64,000 bases of DNA from Aquisphaera giovannonii (GTDB lineage: Bacteria; Planctomycetota; Planctomycetia; Isosphaerales; Isosphaeraceae): the NCBI RefSeq assembly GCF_008087625.1, contig NZ_CP042997.1, forward strand, positions 9,796,001-9,860,000, in the 5' to 3' direction. Under the pieces are notes generated by a model. That model saw only the letters and a program-made list of their open reading frames with translations. It did not search any database and was not told the DNA's origin. The position numbers were made by a program, and so were the translations under genes. Positions 37,190-49,517 of the stretch are shown piece after piece. How positions within the stretch are numbered: position 1 is the stretch's first letter; every line of letters begins with the position of its first letter.

Positions 37190-37678
37190 GGTCGCTCCGT
37201 TCTCCTTGGGACCTTCCCGGGCGCGGGCCGATGCCCGGCGCTTGCCCCGTACGGGCGCGCGGGATCTGCGGGGCGCCTCCGACCCGAGGGGGCGCGTCCC
37301 GGACGCGGCCGGCCTCTCCGGGCTGCCCGGCCGATCGATGAATCCGGTGCGGCGCGGTCTTGCTGGGGCGGACCGCGATCCATCGCCCGAACGGACCGAG
37401 CCGTGCCGGGACGACGGTCCGCCGGGATCCCCCTCTCACGGTGCTAGCGATTCTCGGGCCGTAATCCCGCGGAGACGTGTGGGATTATCAGCAAAACAAC
37501 GCGCGAGCCATGCGTGGGCTCAACTCGGCTCGCGCGGACGAGGGCGAGCTCGCCCCGGCCGATCGGGGTCCGATCCCGGCCATCCGGGCTCGTGCGGGCA
37601 GCCCCGGGGCGTCGCGGAGCCGGGCGTGCAGGATGACGGCGAGGGGCCCGCGGGCGGCCCCCTCGCATCGCGGCGGGG
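37190..37678. other. Intergenic region, nothing identified
   Basis: This gap separates two minus-strand genes and should contain the promoter of the SRPBCC/dehydrogenase pair. The less GC-rich stretch GGGATTATCAGCAAAACAAC near 37483-37502 stands out but has no recognisable partner motif. No gene or repeat is identified. Confidence 0.45.
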
Positions 37679-39898
37679 TCAGGAGTGGCCGTTGGACGCC
37701 TGGAGGATGACGGGGCGTGCGGGCGTCGGGTCGGCGAAGCGGAGCGGCATGCCGTCCTCGGCCCGGTGGTAGAGGGTCCGGTGCGGGAACGGGATCTCGA
37801 TGCCCAGCTCGTCGAACCGATTCTTGATCCGGCGGAGGAGCTCGCGCTTGACGCTCCACTGCTGGAGGGGGCGGGTCTTGATGAAGAACTTGATGACCAC
37901 GCTCGACTCGCCCAGCGTATCGACGCCGAGCATCGTCGCGTCCTCGAGGATCATCGGGGCGTAGAGCGGATCCTCTCGCAGGTCGCGGGCGAGGGACGCG
38001 AGGACCTCCATGACGCGGTCCACGTTCTCCTTGTAGGCGACGCCGATCTCGAAGAGGGCCCGGGACCAGCCGTGGGTGGAGTTGGTCACGGCCGTGACCT
38101 GGCCGTTGGGGACGAAGTGGACGCGGCCCTCCAGGTCGCGGAGGACGGTCATCCGCAGGGTGATCTTCTCCACCTGGCCGGACAAAGCGCCGATCTGGAC
38201 GACGTCGTTCAGCTTGTACTGGTTCTCCAGCAGGATCACGAAGCCGTAGAAGTAGTCGCGGATCAGGTTCTGGGCCCCGAAGGCGACCGCCAGGCCGAAG
38301 ACGGCGGCACCGCCGAGCAGGGGGGCGATCGGGATGCCCGACTCCTGGAGCAGCATCATGCCGCCGCCGACGACGACGGCCACGGAGACGGCGTTGTGGA
38401 AGACCCCCACCAGCGTCCGCGCCCTCGCCTCGCGCTCGACGCTGGACCCGCGGGCCCCGCTGTGGGCGAGCAGCCGGATGACCCGCTCGGTGAAGAACCG
38501 GGAGAGGACCTGGGCGACGGCCATCGCCAGCAGGATGACCAGGATCTTGGGCCCGTGCTCGATGAGCCAGGCGAGGACGTTGTGCAGGCTGAACGGGTTC
38601 TCCAGCCTCCGGACCTCCGCCTCGGCGATCTTCACCTCGGCGCGGGCGGCCTCCGCCTTGCGGAGCGTCTCGATCCGGTCGGCCTGGAGCGACGCCTGCG
38701 CGGCGTGCAGCTCCTCCAGGCGGGTGGTGCTCTCCTGGACCTCGTCCGACGCTTCCTTCAGCTTCTTCTCGGAGTCCTGCACCTTGGCGAGCAGCGGGTC
38801 GAGCTCATCCCGCGGCGCCCCGGCGAGCGAACGCTCGCGGAACCGGGCGGTGAGCGCGGCGTGGATCTCCGTCGCGTTCTCGCTCCGCTTGCGGGCGGTG
38901 GCGAGCATCTTCTGCTCGAGGGCGATGTCCCGCTCCAGGCTCTCCTGCCGCTCGGTGATCGACCTCGCCGCGGCCTCGGCCTCCTTCTCCGCCTCGACCT
39001 TGGTCTGGGCGTCCTTCTCGGCCTGCTCCAGCTCCTTGCTGACGGGCCTGGAGCGGGGGCCGGCGGGCGTCGCGGGCGACGACGACGCGGCCGGGGCCTC
39101 CGCCTTCGCGGCCCCGTCGTGCCCCGTCGTCGAGGGCGGCGCCGGGAGCCCGGGGATCGCGGGCGAGGCCGGCGCGGCGGGCGCCGGTTTCGTGCCGCCG
39201 CCCGACGCCGGCGCGGGGCCCCCCGGCGCGGCGGGGGCGGGCTCGGGCGAGGGGGCCGCGGCGTCGGACGGCCTCGTCGGGGCGGCGTCCGGGGCGGGCC
39301 TCCCCTCGAGCCTCGCCAGCGCCTGGCGGTCGCGCGCGATCTTCTGGCCGAGGTTGGCGGCCAGCTCGACCGAGGTCCGCCGGGCCTCGATGGCCAGGTC
39401 GAAGCGCTGCTTGGTCAGCTCGCGGGCCTTGATCAGGCGCTCGACCTTGGCCTCGGCCTCCTTCCGCTTCGCGGCGTCGCCCGGCGGGAGACCCTTCAGC
39501 TCCGCCCTGGCCACCGTGAGCGCCTTGTCCACGCGGTCGAATGTGGCCTCGGCCTGGGCGTACTCCCCCTTCGGGTCGTCGATCTCGCCCTTCAGGTGGG
39601 CGAGGCGCTTCTCGTCGTCCTCGATCGCCCGCTGGAGCCGGGTGATCTGCTCGGCGACCGACTCCGCGGCGGGCTCCGCGGCCGGGGCCGTCGCCCGGCG
39701 GGCCGACCGTTGCTTCGGCGGGGCGGCCTGGTAGGCCAGCGCGAGCGGGGCCGGATCCGAGCCCCCTGGGCGAGGCATCGGCGTCGTCGCGCCGGCCGGC
39801 CGGCTCTCGGAAGGTCGGGACGGCTCCTCGCTCCGCGAGGGCGAGGCGAGGCCAAGCCAGGCGATCAGCGACAGCGTCGAGGGGAGCACATATCTCAA
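37679..39898 (-). CDS. MscS-type mechanosensitive channel with long coiled-coil N-terminus
   Basis: 739 residues from a TTG at 39898, chosen because AAGGAG lies seven bases upstream and a signal peptide follows (LPSTLSLIAWLGLASPSRS); GTG at 39889 is the alternative. Residues of about 60-420 are exported, with Lys/Glu-rich coiled coils (SVAEQITRLQRAIEDDEKRLAHLKGEI; QEKMLATARKRSEN) broken by an Ala/Pro stretch. Membrane segments begin near 465 (ILVILLAMAVAQVLSRF), followed by the pore-lining VFGLAVAFGAQNLIRDYFYG helix and the MscS beta-domain (NDVVQIGALSGQVEKITLRMTVLRD, FVPNGQVTAVTNST). The C-terminus is the MscS vestibule. Such channels release solutes on osmotic downshift; the long N-terminus recalls MscK. 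It appears monocistronic. Confidence 0.92.
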   Translation of the reverse strand: MRYVLPSTLSLIAWLGLASPSRSEEPSRPSESRPAGATTPMPRPGGSDPAPLALAYQAAPPKQRSARRATAPAAEPAAESVAEQITRLQRAIEDDEKRLAHLKGEIDDPKGEYAQAEATFDRVDKALTVARAELKGLPPGDAAKRKEAEAKVERLIKARELTKQRFDLAIEARRTSVELAANLGQKIARDRQALARLEGRPAPDAAPTRPSDAAAPSPEPAPAAPGGPAPASGGGTKPAPAAPASPAIPGLPAPPSTTGHDGAAKAEAPAASSSPATPAGPRSRPVSKELEQAEKDAQTKVEAEKEAEAAARSITERQESLERDIALEQKMLATARKRSENATEIHAALTARFRERSLAGAPRDELDPLLAKVQDSEKKLKEASDEVQESTTRLEELHAAQASLQADRIETLRKAEAARAEVKIAEAEVRRLENPFSLHNVLAWLIEHGPKILVILLAMAVAQVLSRFFTERVIRLLAHSGARGSSVEREARARTLVGVFHNAVSVAVVVGGGMMLLQESGIPIAPLLGGAAVFGLAVAFGAQNLIRDYFYGFVILLENQYKLNDVVQIGALSGQVEKITLRMTVLRDLEGRVHFVPNGQVTAVTNSTHGWSRALFEIGVAYKENVDRVMEVLASLARDLREDPLYAPMILEDATMLGVDTLGESSVVIKFFIKTRPLQQWSVKRELLRRIKNRFDELGIEIPFPHRTLYHRAEDGMPLRFADPTPARPVILQASNGHS

Positions 39899-40344
39899 GA
39901 CCGATCTCCTTCCGCATGACGACGGGCGCCCATCGGGCCGTCGAGGAGGCCCCTGGGCGCGGGCAGCACTTATCGAGCAATTTCCCGGAACCCTCAACCC
40001 CAGTTCGGCGCCGGGAACCGCCGACCGCGTCGGACGACTCGGCGAGACGCTCGCGAATTCGCGAGAGGGGCGTTGCGCCCCGGACGGCCACGGCGGAGGG
40101 GAGAGATAGCCGGGCCCTTGAGCGTCCCCGGTTGAAAGGCACCGAGGCCTCCGATAACCTGGCAATCCGAATGCCGGAATACGGCCAGTCCGGCATGCAG
40201 CCATCCGGTGCAAGTCGCGCGCCGACCGCGGCCAGGAGGACGGCCCGGGGCATCCGGCGGTACGGCCCTTGCGGCGAAACCGGATCGCACGGGCGCGAAC
40301 CGTTCAGGGGACCCGCCACGTCACCGTCATCCATGGGGTGGAGC
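39899..40344. other. Divergent intergenic region, nothing identified
   Basis: Between the MscS-type gene (minus) and a Tat-exported epimerase gene (plus). The frame of the channel gene stays open into this region but lacks a signal peptide there, so it was left out. No repeat, RNA gene or clear promoter pair is seen. Confidence 0.4.
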
Positions 40345-41265
40345 ATGTCGAAGAGCATCGCGGACGGTCGGACGAGCCGGCGGTCCTTCCTCGGCGGCGT
40401 GGCGTCCCTGGCGGGATGTGTGGCGCTGCCTCGCGTCGCGATCGGGGGCGAAGGCTCGAGGCCGAACTCGGTATTCGGCGGCGTGCACGTCGGCTGCAAC
40501 ACGTACAGCTACCGAGGCGAGCGGGAGACGGCCGAGGACACGCTCAGGGCCCTGCTCGAGGACGGCCTGAGCGAGGTCGAGCTGAAGGCCGGGCCGATCC
40601 GGTCCTTCGCCGGCATGCCCGCCGCGCCGAAGTCCGGCGATAAGCCCACGCGGCCCAAGGACGCCCAGCGGCACGCGCAACTGGCCCGGTGCGTCGAGCT
40701 GAGGAAGATGTACAACGACGCGGGCGTGAACATCCACATCCACAAGCTCGAGTTCGGCCCGACCGACGAGGACATCGACTTCAGCTTCGAGGTCGCGAAG
40801 GTCCTGGGCTGCAAGGCGATCACCACCGAGCGCAGCGACCGGATGGTCAGGCGGCTCGCGCCGTTCGCCGAGAAGCACAAGGTCTGGGTCGCCTTCCACA
40901 ACCACACCGACAACACGCCGACGATCGAGGACATCGACCCGCTGATGCAGGCCGGCGACTACGTCGGCTTCAACTTCGACATCGGCCACTACGTCGCCGG
41001 CACGAAGGGCAAGTCGCCGATCCCGGTCATCGAGAAGTATCACGACAAGATCATCAGCCTGCACCTGAAGGACCGCAACGCCGCCGGCGGCAACCTCCCC
41101 TGGGGCGAGGGCGAGACGCCGATCAGGGAGGTGCTGCAGCTCGTCAAGAAGGAGCGGTGGCCGATCTACGCCGACATCGAGCTGGAGTACCGCGTCCCGA
41201 AGGGTTCGACCGCGGTGAAGGAAGTGGCGAAGTGCGTCGCGTACTGCCGGGAGGCGCTCGCCTGA
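40345..41265 (+). CDS. Tat-exported sugar phosphate isomerase/epimerase
   Basis: 306 residues from the ATG at 40345; an in-frame ATG at 40333 would add four. The N-terminus TSRRSFLGGVASLAG is a twin-arginine signal, so the protein is probably exported folded. The rest is a xylose-isomerase-like TIM barrel: VGCNTYSYRG, LEDGLSEVELKAG, INIHIHKLEF-type strand (VNIHIHKLEFG, about 133-143), ITTERS, WVAFHNHTD with metal ligands near 190, GFNFDIGHYVAG with Asp/His near 222, ISLHLKDRN and YADIELEY. Planctomycetes carry many Tat-exported members, thought to process sugars outside the cytoplasm. Substrate unknown. No partner gene is adjacent. Confidence 0.88.
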   Translation: MSKSIADGRTSRRSFLGGVASLAGCVALPRVAIGGEGSRPNSVFGGVHVGCNTYSYRGERETAEDTLRALLEDGLSEVELKAGPIRSFAGMPAAPKSGDKPTRPKDAQRHAQLARCVELRKMYNDAGVNIHIHKLEFGPTDEDIDFSFEVAKVLGCKAITTERSDRMVRRLAPFAEKHKVWVAFHNHTDNTPTIEDIDPLMQAGDYVGFNFDIGHYVAGTKGKSPIPVIEKYHDKIISLHLKDRNAAGGNLPWGEGETPIREVLQLVKKERWPIYADIELEYRVPKGSTAVKEVAKCVAYCREALA

Positions 41266-41334
41266 AGTGAGCCGAGAGGCCCGGGGCCGGTCGACGGATG
41301 GCCGAAGGTTTGCCGTCGCGCAGCCTCGCCATCA

Positions 41335-41380
41335 TTCCTCTCCCTCGCCCGCTTGCGGGAGAGGGGCGGGGTGAGGGTCC
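41335..41380. repeat. CTCTCCC...GGGAGAGG palindromic element
   Basis: CCTCTCCCTCGCCCGCTTGC is followed by GGGAGAGGGGCGGGGTGAGG, giving a hairpin with a TTGC-type turn. This matches a repeat found in intergenic regions of many high-GC bacteria. It lies just after the epimerase gene and could end transcription, though no T run follows. Confidence 0.7.
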
Positions 41381-41429
41381 ACGATCGCCTTGGCCCCGGG
41401 GGTGACTTCGACCCGAGGGTGAGCCTCGG

Positions 41430-41463
41430 CTCACCCGGTCGCCGGGCGGAGCCGGCTCCCACG
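41430..41463 (+). repeat. Dispersed 34-nt repeat, copy B
   Basis: Same 34-nt element as at 25892-25927 (opposite strand) and 54620-54653, starting CTCACCCGGTCGCCGG and ending GGCTCCCACG. Confidence 0.8.
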
Positions 41464-41519
41464 GGGTTGGCTGGACCAGACTTCCCGATCCGTACGCGGA
41501 CGCCGTCCCTCCACGAACC

Positions 41520-42227
41520 TCACCCGGCGCCCGGCCGCCTAGCGCCGGAGCGGGGCAAGGGCGGGGGCTCGGCGTCGTTGCCCCAGTCGGTCAGCATGGC
41601 CGGCTCGTCGGCCGCCGGCGACGGCCCGGATGGCCTCGAGAAGAGGCGGTAGGCGAGGTAGCCGGAGAGTGCCAGGCCGCCGAGGAAGATGAAGAGGGAG
41701 AAGCCGAGCTCCGGCGCCTTGCCTTCCTCCAGGATGACGTAATCCGGGGCGAGCGAGCTGTCGAGCCTCGACAGGCGGTCGCCGACGCGACTCTTCACGT
41801 CGATCCCGTACTGGAGCATCCCCTTCACGTCGCGGGTCGAGACGAGCCGGTCGCGATTCGCGGCCAGCGCCTTGAGCGCGGCGGCCTCGTCCCCCTTGTC
41901 CAGCTTCCTGAGGTCGTTGATGGTCCCGAGGATCTCCGGGTCCTTCGTCAGGACGAGCAGGTGCGTCGGGCTATCCTCGCCCGAAGTCCCGCGGACCGGG
42001 ATGTACGCCTCCTTCACGCCCCCGATCAGCTTCGATCGGTACATCGCCTCGACCAGGTTGAGCCGGCATCCGTTGACCTGGAACCAGCCGTGGCGCGGCT
42101 TCTCCTTCACGAACTCGTCATAGCTGAGCACCCGGCACTCCCGGTGCACCAGGCCCATGTACAGGCCCTGCCCCCCGCCGATGACCATGACCACGGCGAT
42201 CAGCACGACGAAGCAACCCAGCCGCAT
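41520..42227 (-). CDS. Membrane-anchored protein of unknown function
   Basis: 235 residues with a hydrophobic N-terminus (about 4-27, LGCFVVLIAVVMVIGGGQGLYMG) and a second membrane segment near 175-196 (LGFSLFIFLGGLALSGYLAY). The intervening 145 residues form a soluble domain, with YDEFVKEKPRHGWFQVNGCRLNLVEAMYR and KDPEILGTINDLRKLDKGDE, probably outside the cytoplasm. It ends in a Pro/Arg-rich tail. No family is recognised. It is downstream of the DUF1501 gene on the same strand by 168 bp, but a common function is not evident. Confidence 0.75.
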   Translation of the reverse strand: MRLGCFVVLIAVVMVIGGGQGLYMGLVHRECRVLSYDEFVKEKPRHGWFQVNGCRLNLVEAMYRSKLIGGVKEAYIPVRGTSGEDSPTHLLVLTKDPEILGTINDLRKLDKGDEAAALKALAANRDRLVSTRDVKGMLQYGIDVKSRVGDRLSRLDSSLAPDYVILEEGKAPELGFSLFIFLGGLALSGYLAYRLFSRPSGPSPAADEPAMLTDWGNDAEPPPLPRSGARRPGAG

Positions 42228-42395
42228 GGACCCGCTCCCCGCGCGAGGATTTGACGGCCCTGGGACGGCGTCGCGCCTGCGACACGCCCCGTCCCGGCCC
42301 GCCCCTCACATCGAACCACAAGGAGCGGGCCCGAGCAAGAAGTTGACAGGCCGCGACGGGCGGACGAGGGGGACCGGCCGAGGCCCGCGGCCCGC

Positions 42396-43877
42396 TCAGG
42401 CCAGCAATTGCTTCACGACGTGGGCCGGCTCCACGCCGGTGAGCTTCTGGTCCAGGCCCTGGTAGCGGAAGGTGAAGCGGCTGTGGTCGAAGCCCAGCAG
42501 GTGCAGGATCGTCGCGTGGAAGTCGCGGACGTGGACGGGGTCCTTGACGATGTTGTAGGAGAAGTCGTCCGTCTCCCCGTGGATCGCCCCGCCCCTGGCC
42601 CCGCCGCCGGCCATCCACATGGTGAAGCAGCGCGGGTGATGGTCGCGGCCGTAGTTGTCGTGGGAGAGGCCGCCCTGCGAGTAGATCGTCCGGCCGAACT
42701 CGCCGCCCCAGATGACGAGCGTCTCGTCCAGCAGGCCGCGCGCCTTCAGGTCCTGGACCAGGCCCCAGCAGGCCTGGTCCACGTCCCTGCACTGGGAGGG
42801 CATCCGGCCGCCGACGTTGGCGTGGTGGTCCCAGTTGTTGTGATAGATCTGGACGAACCGCACGCCGCGCTCGACCATCCGCCGCGCCAGCAGGGCGGAG
42901 TGGGCGAAGGAGCCGGGCCTGCGGGCCTGCTCCCCGTAGAAGGCGTACGTGGAGGCCGGCTCGCGCGTGAGGTCCGTCAGCTCGGGGACCGAGGACTGCA
43001 TCCGGAAGGCCAGCTCGTACTGCTCGATCCGGGTGTGCGTCTCGGGGTCGCCCACGACCTTCGCGTTCATCTCGTTGAGGGCGCGGAGGCCGTCCAGCGT
43101 ATTCCGGCGGACCTCGCCCGGCACGCCCGGCGGGTTGTTGATGAAGAGGATCGGCTCGCCGCCGCTGCGGAACGAGACGCCGGCGTGCTCGCCCGGGAGG
43201 TAGCCGGAGGACCAGAGCCGCCCGGAGATCGCCTGGAGCTGCTCCGTGTTCGTCGGCTTCGCCACCAGGACGACGAACGTCGGCAGGCTGTCGTTGAGCG
43301 AGCCCAGCCCGTAGCTGGCCCACGAGCCCAGGCAGGGCCGGCCGGTCACCTGGTTGCCCGTCTGGATGAACGTGATGGCCGGCTCGTGGTTGATGGCCTC
43401 GGTGTGCATGCTCCGGATGAAGCACAGGTCGTCGACCATCCGCGACGTGTACGGCAGCAGCTCGGTCATCCACATGCCGCACTCGCCGTGCTGCGCGAAC
43501 TTGTACTTGGACGGGGCGATCGGGAACCGCTTCTGGCCCGAGGTCATCGTCGTGAGCCGCTGGCCCTGGCGGACCGAGTCCGGCAGGTCCTTGTCGTACC
43601 AGCGGTCCATCTGCGGCTTGTGGTCGAACAGGTCCATCTGCGACGGCCCGCCGACCATGTGCAGGTAGATGACGTGCTTCGCCTTCGGCGGGAAGTGCGT
43701 CCTCGCCGCGGCCGCGCGGTCGGGCACGGCCGAGGTCGACCCCGCGGACGCCCCCATCGCGGCGAGGCCGTCGCGGCCGAGCAGGGCGGCGAGCGCGCCC
43801 CAGCCGACGGCGTTCACCCCCCGGCCCAGGAGCTGGCGGCGGGTCTCCATCCGGAGGTAGTCGTGCAGGGGGTTCAT
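42396..43877 (-). CDS. DUF1501 protein (Tat-exported, sulfatase-like fold)
   Basis: 493 residues. The N-terminus METRRQLLGRGVNAVGWGALAALLG is a twin-arginine-like signal. DUF1501 marks are KHVIYLHMVGGPSQMDLFDHKP near 65-87, GQRLTTMTSGQKRFPIAPSKYKF, LPTFVVLV, LGRRMVERGVRFVQIYHNNWDHH-type segment (RRMVERGVRFVQIYHNNWDHH, about 320-340), LVIWGGEFGRT near 392-402 and HHPRCFTMWMAGGGARGG. The fold is related to alkaline phosphatases/sulfatases. It is paired with the DUF1549/DUF1553 gene 42 bp upstream, the standard planctomycete arrangement, so the two are likely one operon and partners in an envelope process that is still unknown. A second pair lies at the right end of the window. Confidence 0.95.
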   Translation of the reverse strand: MNPLHDYLRMETRRQLLGRGVNAVGWGALAALLGRDGLAAMGASAGSTSAVPDRAAAARTHFPPKAKHVIYLHMVGGPSQMDLFDHKPQMDRWYDKDLPDSVRQGQRLTTMTSGQKRFPIAPSKYKFAQHGECGMWMTELLPYTSRMVDDLCFIRSMHTEAINHEPAITFIQTGNQVTGRPCLGSWASYGLGSLNDSLPTFVVLVAKPTNTEQLQAISGRLWSSGYLPGEHAGVSFRSGGEPILFINNPPGVPGEVRRNTLDGLRALNEMNAKVVGDPETHTRIEQYELAFRMQSSVPELTDLTREPASTYAFYGEQARRPGSFAHSALLARRMVERGVRFVQIYHNNWDHHANVGGRMPSQCRDVDQACWGLVQDLKARGLLDETLVIWGGEFGRTIYSQGGLSHDNYGRDHHPRCFTMWMAGGGARGGAIHGETDDFSYNIVKDPVHVRDFHATILHLLGFDHSRFTFRYQGLDQKLTGVEPAHVVKQLLA

Positions 43878-43919
43878 GGTCGCGCCTCGGCGGGGGTCAT
43901 CGCGGACGGTCAGGGCCGC

Positions 43920-47018
<3,099 letters not shown>

Positions 47019-47323
47019 GGAGTCGTCCCCTCGACCCGGGTGGGGCGGGTTGCAGTCCAGTCGGATGCGGATCGGGGCGGGCAGGCGCGGCGGGCTGCCT
47101 CGCGCACGACGAGGCATCGAAGGCGGTGTCCATGAATCGTAATCCCCCGAATGATCGGGCCGCAAGGAGAATCGGGCCGAAACGAAGACCCCTCGGGGCC
47201 CGGAGTCCCGGCCCCCGGGCGTCGCGGCGATGGCCCCGCGACGACCGTTGTGGGAAGATCGTCGCGGAACGGATGGAAGTGATCGCGGCGCGACGGCGGC
47301 CTGGTCACCCCGGAGATCCCTCG
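47019..47323. other. Divergent intergenic region, nothing identified
   Basis: It separates the DUF1549/DUF1553 gene (minus) from the zinc-ribbon membrane protein gene (plus). The part around 47125-47165 is less GC-rich (AATCGTAATCCCCC...). No repeat, RNA gene or clear promoter pair is seen. Confidence 0.4.
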
Positions 47324-47992
47324 ATGCGCATCTCGTTCGCCTGCCCTTCCTGCAACGCCGGCGGATCCGCCGACGCGGCGTACATCGGCCGCGAGGTGCG
47401 ATGCAGGCAGTGCAACACGCGGTTCGCGATCCGCGACCCGGAGGCCTCGGGCCCGGACGTCTACGCCCTGGAGGAGCCCGAGGCGCCCGCGCCCCGGCGG
47501 GTCGGGGCCTCCGGAGGCGGCGAGGGCCGATCGGGGCCGGAGGCCGTGTTCGTCCCCGCGAGGACCGACGAGCGACCGGGGCGGCCCCGCCGGGCGAAGG
47601 AGGCTTCCCCGAGGCCGCGGCCGCGCCGCGGACGCGACGCGCCGGACATCCCGTGGGCGAGATGGCTCGCCCGGGGCGCCGCCGCGTTCCTGGCGATCGT
47701 CGGGGGCATCGCCCTGCTCGCCCCGAACGGGCTCTGGCTGGCCGGCTGCACCCTGATGGCGGCCGGCGGCCTGTTCGTGCTGATCGGCCACTTCGGCGGG
47801 GCCTACGTCGCCTTCACCGAGGACTTCGTCCACGGCTTCTTCTACCTCACCTTCCCGCTGTACACGGCCTACTACATCGCCACCAACTGGGACGACATGT
47901 GGGTCTTCTTCGCCTGCTCCACCGCCGGCGCGGGGCTCGCCTCGGTGGGCATCACCCTGGTCGAGCACGCGGCGGCCGCGGCGGCGGGATGA
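47324..47992 (+). CDS. Zinc-ribbon membrane protein
   Basis: 222 residues from the ATG at 47324 with GGAG upstream. The N-terminus RISFACPSCNAGGSADAAYIGREVRCRQCNTRF is a small zinc ribbon (two CxxC pairs), as found at the start of many planctomycete membrane proteins and related to the MJ0042 type. A basic Pro/Arg-rich linker (about 40-105) leads to three or four hydrophobic segments (AAAFLAIVGGIALLAP, LWLAGCTLMAAGGLFVLIGHF, FFYLTFPLYTAYYIATNW, FFACSTAGAGLASVGITL). No transport motif is seen. Function unknown. It precedes the beta-lactamase-like gene by 106 bp on the same strand, so they may be co-transcribed. Confidence 0.8.
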   Translation: MRISFACPSCNAGGSADAAYIGREVRCRQCNTRFAIRDPEASGPDVYALEEPEAPAPRRVGASGGGEGRSGPEAVFVPARTDERPGRPRRAKEASPRPRPRRGRDAPDIPWARWLARGAAAFLAIVGGIALLAPNGLWLAGCTLMAAGGLFVLIGHFGGAYVAFTEDFVHGFFYLTFPLYTAYYIATNWDDMWVFFACSTAGAGLASVGITLVEHAAAAAAG

Positions 47993-48098
47993 CCGCCGCA
48001 ATCCGGCCCGTCGCGCGACGAGTCGCCCGAAGCTGCAAGGTCCACCGGCCCGGGATTTCGCCCCCGGATCCGCCCCCTTCCCCCCACGGAATCGCCCC

Positions 48099-49289
48099 AT
48101 GCTCACACGCCGCCCGATCGCCGCATATCTGGTCGCCCTCGTCGCAATCGCACCCGCGTGCCATGCCGCGGATGGGCGAGAGTCCCTGGACGCGACCCTC
48201 GCCCCCTATCTCGAACGTGACAAGCTCCCCGCCCTGGCGGCGGCCGTGGCGGTGAAGGGGGAGGTCGTCGCCGCGGGGGCCGTCGGGACGAGGCGGGCCG
48301 GGGAGAAGATCCCGGTCACGCTCGACGACCGCTTCCACATCGGGTCGGACACGAAGGCCATGACGGCGACCCTCGCCGGGATGCTCGTGGACGAGGGGAA
48401 GCTCCGCTGGGACTCGACCGTCGGCGAGCTGCTGCCGGACCTGGCCGCGGGGCTGGACCCGGGCGTCCGCGGGGTGAGGCTCGCCCAACTCCTCTCGCAC
48501 ACGAGCGGGCTGCCCGGCGACGACGAGGCCTTCGGCGAGCTGCTGGGGAAGTCGTACTTGCAGGAGGGCAACCTCGACGCGATGCGGACCTGGCTCGCCA
48601 AGGAGTACGGCAAGCGGCCGCTCGCGACGAAGCCGGGGGCGAAGTTCGCCTATGCGAACATGAATTACATCATCGCCGGCGCCGCGATCGAGCGGGCCGC
48701 GGGCCGGACCTGGGAGGAGTTGATCCGCCGCCGCCTCTTCGAGCCCCTGGGCCTCCGCTCGGCCGGGCTGGGAAACCAGGCGAGCCTCGGCCTGGTGGAT
48801 GCCCCGCTCGGTCACGAGGAGCGGGACGGCAAGGTCGTGGCGTTCCTGGCCGGGCCCAACGGCGACAACCCGGTCGTCCTCGGTCCCGCCGGCACGGCGC
48901 ACATGTCGGTGCTCGACTTCGCCCGCTGGGCCGCCTGGAACGCCGGCGGCGGCAGGCGGGGCCCGGCGTTGGTCCGGCCGGAGACGCTCGCCCGGCTGCA
49001 CGCGAAGGTCATCGACATCCCGGCCCGCAAGGGCACCGCGCCCGGCACGCCCACCATCGGCGGCTACGCCATGGGCTGGGGCGAGGTGAACGTCCCGTTC
49101 AGCCGGGAGCCGCTCCTCCACCACGCCGGCTCCAACACCAAGAACCTCGCGCAGGTCTGGATCGACCCGAGGCGCGACCTGGCGATCGTGCTGATGACGA
49201 ACCTCGGCGGCGACCGGGCCGACGACGCGCTGAAGAAGCTGGCGGCCGAGCTCTACGGCCGTTACGCCGGAAGTGCGGGAAGGCCCTGA
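48099..49289 (+). CDS. Exported serine beta-lactamase-like hydrolase (class C / PBP4 type)
   Basis: 396 residues with a signal peptide ending CHA (a Cys near 22 could also make it a lipoprotein). The serine-hydrolase motifs of the beta-lactamase/esterase family are in order: SDTK, with the nucleophile Ser and Lys near 83-86 in HIGSDTKAMTATLAG; the second motif YANMNY near 185-190; and the third LHHAGSNT near 345 in the place of KTG. Segments RLAQLLSHTSGLPG and LFEPLGLRSAG are typical of the family. Members hydrolyse esters, amides or D-peptides; true beta-lactamase activity is not implied. A 62-nt palindrome lies 36 bp after its stop. The zinc-ribbon gene precedes it. Confidence 0.92.
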   Translation: MLTRRPIAAYLVALVAIAPACHAADGRESLDATLAPYLERDKLPALAAAVAVKGEVVAAGAVGTRRAGEKIPVTLDDRFHIGSDTKAMTATLAGMLVDEGKLRWDSTVGELLPDLAAGLDPGVRGVRLAQLLSHTSGLPGDDEAFGELLGKSYLQEGNLDAMRTWLAKEYGKRPLATKPGAKFAYANMNYIIAGAAIERAAGRTWEELIRRRLFEPLGLRSAGLGNQASLGLVDAPLGHEERDGKVVAFLAGPNGDNPVVLGPAGTAHMSVLDFARWAAWNAGGGRRGPALVRPETLARLHAKVIDIPARKGTAPGTPTIGGYAMGWGEVNVPFSREPLLHHAGSNTKNLAQVWIDPRRDLAIVLMTNLGGDRADDALKKLAAELYGRYAGSAGRP

Positions 49290-49325
49290 GTGCTTCGCCA
49301 CCCCTCGGAGTTCCGGTTCCATCGC

Positions 49326-49387
49326 CGGGAGGGCGAGGCTCCCGCCGAGCCCCCGCGCGGGGGCTCGGCGGGAGCCTCGCCCTCCCG
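49326..49387. repeat. Perfect 62-nt palindrome
   Basis: The left half, CGGGAGGGCGAGGCTCCCGC and onward to 49356, is the exact reverse complement of 49357-49387. With 31 perfect pairs and no spacer it could form a cruciform or a very strong RNA hairpin between the beta-lactamase-like gene and the sigma factor gene. There is no T run, so it is not a textbook intrinsic terminator. The core AGGCTCCCGCCGAGCC recalls dispersed repeats of environmental bacteria. Confidence 0.95.
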
Positions 49388-49517
49388 AAGAACATGCCGT
49401 GACGGAGCATCGAGGCCCGTCTCGCGGACTTCCTTGCGTCTCCTGTAAGGAAGTCGGAGCCGGGCCGACCAATACTCTCGGAGGGGACGGACGGGCCCCC
49501 TGGAGGGACGCTCCGAC

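Noticed and set aside
49326-49387. Rho-independent terminator
   Set aside because: The palindrome has no loop and no T run, and it is much longer than a terminator stem; it is better described as a repeat element, though it may still stop transcription.
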